This document shows positions 59,260 to 61,887 of a stretch of DNA of 61,887 nucleotides, in pieces (positions within the stretch are counted from its first letter, which is position 1; each line of letters opens with the position of its first letter). The notes under the pieces are model-generated. The model was not told where the DNA came from. It did no database searches and saw only the letters and a program-made list of their open reading frames with translations. The stretch covers positions 1 to 61,887 of the forward strand of contig JAJPJL010000025.1 of the NCBI GenBank assembly GCA_021324255.1. Reading direction: 5' to 3'. A program made the translations under genes and the position numbers. The stretch is from Bacillota bacterium. Lineage in GTDB: Bacteria; Sysuimicrobiota; Sysuimicrobiia; Sysuimicrobiales; Segetimicrobiaceae.

Positions 59260-59781
59260 GCGCCCGTCGTGGGTGTCGCCCGGCTCCCGCGATCGCGCCG
59301 TGAGAGTCCCCTCCTCTCTCATGGCGCCGGGGAGATGCGGATCCAAATCCGCCGTTGCCCCAGATGGCCCCCGTCGCATGGTTGCTCCGCCGCGGCGTTC
59401 AGCGTCCTGCTGCGCATGCCCGCTGCGCCTGCGCGCTGTCGATTGATTTGTTGAGAGGACTGGCGTCGGGCTGACCTAAGTCGACACAGCCGGGGTCGAA
59501 CCGGAGCGACGTCCGGACGTGATGTCTCAGGACACAAGCATGTCCTCCGCCCAAATATTCCATAATTGGCGCAGGCCCGTTTAGTCTCCTGGGAAGGAAC
59601 CCATCGCCCTCATTCGAACGAGACAAGTCCGGTTGAGTCTTGGAGGCGCTTTGGTATGGAACAACGGCCTCAAACGAACAAAGGTTCCCGGTTGGTCCAC
59701 AAGGGACCTCATCATGCCGCGGTGGCGTGGCGGCGGAGACTACCAGCAACTCATCGACAGCCGGCGTCCAAGCCGCACGCC
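59260..59781. other. Intergenic stretch between the glycosyltransferase and the FAD oxidoreductase
   Basis: The first 120 bases may be N-terminal coding sequence of the glycosyltransferase. From 59380 to 59781 the base composition is less GC-rich (for example CAAATATTCCATAATTGGC) and no frame shows a recognisable protein. I see no repeat, tRNA or clear terminator. Confidence 0.4.
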
Positions 59782-61026
59782 TCAGAAGCGATCGACGCGA
59801 AACGGGGTGACGTCGATCGGCGGCGTCCGATCCCCGACCAGGTCCGCGATGATACGTCCCGTGACCGGACCAAGCGTGAGGCCGAGATGACCGTGCCCGA
59901 ACGCGAAGAACGTCGACGGAGAGCGGGGCGACCGGTCGAGGACCGGTAGCGAGTCCGGCGTCGACGGACGGTGTCCCATCGCATAGGTTGCGCCGTCCGG
60001 GTCCAGCCGGGCCAGGACCCGCCCCGCGGCTTGGACGAGCCGGCGGGCCCGGGCGTAGTTGGGCGGCGCGTGAAGCCCAGCGAGCTCGACCGTCCCGGCC
60101 AAGCGGAGACCGCCCTCCATGGGGGTGATCGCGAAGTTGTAGTCGCCCGAGAGGAGCGGAATACGCGGCGGGAGACCGGGCCGCGGGAGCGTTACGACAT
60201 ACCCGCGCTCCGTGTCCAGCGGGACCCGTCCGCCGGCCCGGGCCGCGAGAGGCCGCGACCACGCGCCCGCGGCGATGACGAGGACGTCGAGATCCCGCCG
60301 CCCGTGAGGGGTGCGGAGCGCGCGGGGACCTCCGGCGTCGACCTCGATGTCAATGACCTGCTCCCGGGCCAGCTCCCCTCCTCGATCAACGAAATCCTGA
60401 GCGAGCGCGCGCACCAGGCCGCGGGGATCCGTGCAAAACATCGTCTTGGGATAGAAGACGCCGTGCCGGATCGCCGGCGCGAGGGCCGGCTCCAACCGGC
60501 GCAGGTCCGCCCCCTGCACAATCTCGAAGTCGATGCCGCGGCGCCGGCGCAGGTCCAAGCTCCACCGCGCGTCTGCGAACGACGCATCGGTTTCGTAGGT
60601 GTAGAGGACGCCTCCCGCGCGCAGATAGCGGCTCGCCGCGCTGCCCGCGGCCAAGGCCGCGTAGCTCTCCGGTGCCAGCTCGAGGAGGCGCGCGAGCGCG
60701 ATGGAGATCGCCTCCACCCGACCGGGCGCGCCGGCGCGCACGAACCTGACGAGCCACGGCACGAGCCGCGGCAGGTAGGTCCAGCGAATCGCGAGCGGCG
60801 CCAGGGGGTCGAGCAACATCTTGGGGACGCGCCGCAGGATGCCCGGCGTGCTCGTGGGCACGCAGCTGCCGGAGGAAATGAACCCGGCGTTGCTCTGCGA
60901 CGCGCCCTCCCCGGGCCCGGCGGGGTCGACCACGGTCACCTGATGGCCGTCCCGCTGCAGGTACAGCGCGCAGGAGACGCCGACGATGCCCGCGCCGACG
61001 ACCGTCACGTGGCGCGCGCGGCTCAT
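59782..61026 (-). CDS. FAD-dependent oxidoreductase, D-amino-acid dehydrogenase (DadA)-like
   Basis: 414 residues from ATG 61026. The FAD motif is HVTVVGAGIVGVSCALYLQR at the N-terminus, then GEGASQSNAGFISSGSCVPT, VFYPKTMFCTDPRGLVRALA, YVVTLPRPGLPPRIPLL and the C-terminal FFAFGHGHLGLTLGPVTGR that closes the FAD site. The family oxidises D-amino acids, glycine or sarcosine to the 2-oxo acids. No electron acceptor gene is adjacent. It may feed on D-amino acids released by the hydantoinases and peptide importers nearby (inference). Confidence 0.88.
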   Translation of the reverse strand: MSRARHVTVVGAGIVGVSCALYLQRDGHQVTVVDPAGPGEGASQSNAGFISSGSCVPTSTPGILRRVPKMLLDPLAPLAIRWTYLPRLVPWLVRFVRAGAPGRVEAISIALARLLELAPESYAALAAGSAASRYLRAGGVLYTYETDASFADARWSLDLRRRRGIDFEIVQGADLRRLEPALAPAIRHGVFYPKTMFCTDPRGLVRALAQDFVDRGGELAREQVIDIEVDAGGPRALRTPHGRRDLDVLVIAAGAWSRPLAARAGGRVPLDTERGYVVTLPRPGLPPRIPLLSGDYNFAITPMEGGLRLAGTVELAGLHAPPNYARARRLVQAAGRVLARLDPDGATYAMGHRPSTPDSLPVLDRSPRSPSTFFAFGHGHLGLTLGPVTGRIIADLVGDRTPPIDVTPFRVDRF

Positions 61027-61331
61027 ACCCGAAGATCCACGCCCTCGTTCACTGAATCTGCTCTTTCCAGTTCCCGCGTGCCTGGCCCTGCGCCCGGAGC
61101 CCGCGGCACCGGTGCACCACGGCGTCGTGCGTCGCCGGCCCCCGCCGGGCGTCGCTCGTTCGCATCGTAGACGAGGAGGATGCCGTTCGTCACGTGAGCG
61201 CCTTATCGCGAATCCGTACACCGCGACGCAGCGGGGAGCGGCACTCTTCAAGGGCAGGAGTTGACAAATTCCAAACGGAAGACCGCGGCGGAGCGGGTGT
61301 GAATCGATCTCGTGCGAGAGAGGGGGCAGGA
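61027..61331. promoter_or_regulatory. Divergent intergenic region before the last SBP gene
   Basis: This 305-base region separates the minus-strand FAD oxidoreductase from the plus-strand SBP. It contains TTGACA at 61261-61266, but the bases 17 downstream are GC-rich with no -10, so no promoter can be called. There is no gene or repeat that I can support. Confidence 0.3.
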
Positions 61332-61887
61332 GTGTTGGCTACGCCTACTGTACTGACCCGGCGCCGCTTCGTCTCCGCCGGTCTTGCCGCCGCCGGCGCG
61401 CTGGCGGTGAGGGAGCACGCGTTCGCGCAGGCGACCGCCCGGACGCTGCGAGTCGGGAGCCTCGGCAACGCGAAGGATACCGTGGACTGCCACTTCGGCC
61501 AGTCCGACATGGACCTCCAACGCGTCTTTCAACTCTACGACACGCTGACCTATTTCGAGCACGACAAGCTCACGCTGCGCTACGGGCTCGCCGAATCCAT
61601 CGAGTTGAATGCGACGGCGACCGTCGCGACGATCCGCCTGCGCAGCGGCGTCACGTTCCACAACGGCAAGCCGCTGACCGCGGACGACCTGATCTTCTCG
61701 TTCGCGCGGATCCTCGATCCCAAGAATCCGGGCAAGGCGGCGAAGAGCCTCGGATCGATCAATGCCAAGGCGATGACGAAGCTGGACCGGCGGACCGTTC
61801 GCCTGACGTTGAACTACCCCGACGCGATCCTCGCCGAGCGCTTCTACATCCCGCAGTCGTCGATCGTGCCCGTCGGGTTCGATCCGC
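61332..61887 (+). CDS. ABC transporter substrate-binding protein, family 5 (N-terminal part, cut by window edge)
   Basis: Translation from the GTG at 61332 (GGGGGCAGGA upstream; TTG 61335 is an alternative) runs off the window after about 185 codons. The Tat signal is VLTRRRFVSAGLAAAGALAV. Family-5 text follows: LRVGSLGNAKDTVDCHFGQS, TYFEHDKLTLRYGLAESIEL, VTFHNGKPLTADDLIFSFAR. It is the fifth family-5 SBP in the window, counting the truncated one. Its permeases are presumably outside the window. Confidence 0.88.
   Translation, partial: MLATPTVLTRRRFVSAGLAAAGALAVREHAFAQATARTLRVGSLGNAKDTVDCHFGQSDMDLQRVFQLYDTLTYFEHDKLTLRYGLAESIELNATATVATIRLRSGVTFHNGKPLTADDLIFSFARILDPKNPGKAAKSLGSINAKAMTKLDRRTVRLTLNYPDAILAERFYIPQSSIVPVGFDP

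Noticed and set aside
59380-59781. Possible mobile-element remnant suggested by lower GC content
   Set aside because: No terminal repeats, transposase motif or target duplication can be seen, and no frame translates into a known protein.
61261-61266. TTGACA as a -35 box for the last SBP gene
   Set aside because: No -10-like hexamer is found 16-18 bases downstream; that stretch is GC-rich.
1-61887. CRISPR arrays, tRNA/rRNA genes and phage modules
   Set aside because: I saw no regularly spaced repeats, cloverleaf-like sequences or phage structural or integrase genes in the window.

Overview
The window is GC-rich and gene-dense, with GTG/TTG starts and many 4-base ATGA/GTGA overlaps. It carries several Tat-exported family-5 solute-binding proteins, amidohydrolases, Gfo/Idh/MocA oxidoreductases and DegT aminotransferases. 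This is the style of an uncultured or soil-type, GC-rich heterotroph (candidate Terrabacteria such as CSP1-3/Sysuimicrobiota, Chloroflexota or Rokubacteria). I cannot assign a phylum from the window. I see no rRNA, tRNA, CRISPR, phage or insertion-sequence gene. The dominant theme is uptake of small organic compounds and hydrolysis of amide, cyclic-amide and ester bonds.

Region by region. 1-2651: the end of an unidentified gene, a decayed general-stress-type gene, a small secreted protein, a GlsB/YeaQ membrane protein with a terminator, and an MFS exporter. 3316-10880: three tandem DUF3830 genes plus an LLM flavin oxidoreductase, an SsuABC-type transporter, a ComD/ComE-like decarboxylase and a cyclase-family hydrolase; together these suggest a sulfonate- or oxoacid-processing locus. 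10910-21134: one compact ten-gene minus-strand array headed by a GntR regulator (SBP, DppB, DppC, Ldh-type dehydrogenase, epimerase, AstE/AspA-like deacylase, dihydroorotase-like hydrolase, VOC protein, Gfo/Idh).

21421-33551: an RpiR-regulated locus (RpiR, class I aminotransferase, SBP, two amidohydrolases, two Gfo/Idh enzymes, DppC, a frameshifted dppB and a glycosidase-like protein). An identical 16-bp inverted repeat sits in both of its divergent promoter regions (23631 and 29725). 33563-38792: a hydantoinase-like gene, an in-frame SBP::DppC deletion chimera, a class I aminotransferase, an M20 peptidase remnant and another SBP; this stretch looks scarred by deletions.

38836-49216: an SDR, an IclR regulator, an asparaginase-fold protein lacking a key Asp, three intact DegT aminotransferases and one internally deleted copy, a 2-hydroxyacid dehydrogenase, a PIG-L deacetylase with an apparent ACG start, and an amidase with a small AtzG/GatC-like partner. 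49371-57859: a HyuA/HyuB pair and a complete branched-chain-type transporter in which LivM and LivG are one polypeptide. 58006-61887: a GT2 glycosyltransferase, a DadA-type FAD oxidoreductase and the start of another family-5 SBP.

The clearest unusual points are the duplicated operator, the tandem DUF3830 triplet next to sulfonate-type genes, the DegT/amidase array, and a set of broken genes (general-stress remnant, dppB frameshift, SBP::DppC chimera, M20 tail, deleted DegT). The broken genes are either real genome decay or assembly errors, and read-level checks are needed to decide. Starts other than the longest open frame were chosen from visible ribosome binding sites and gene overlaps.
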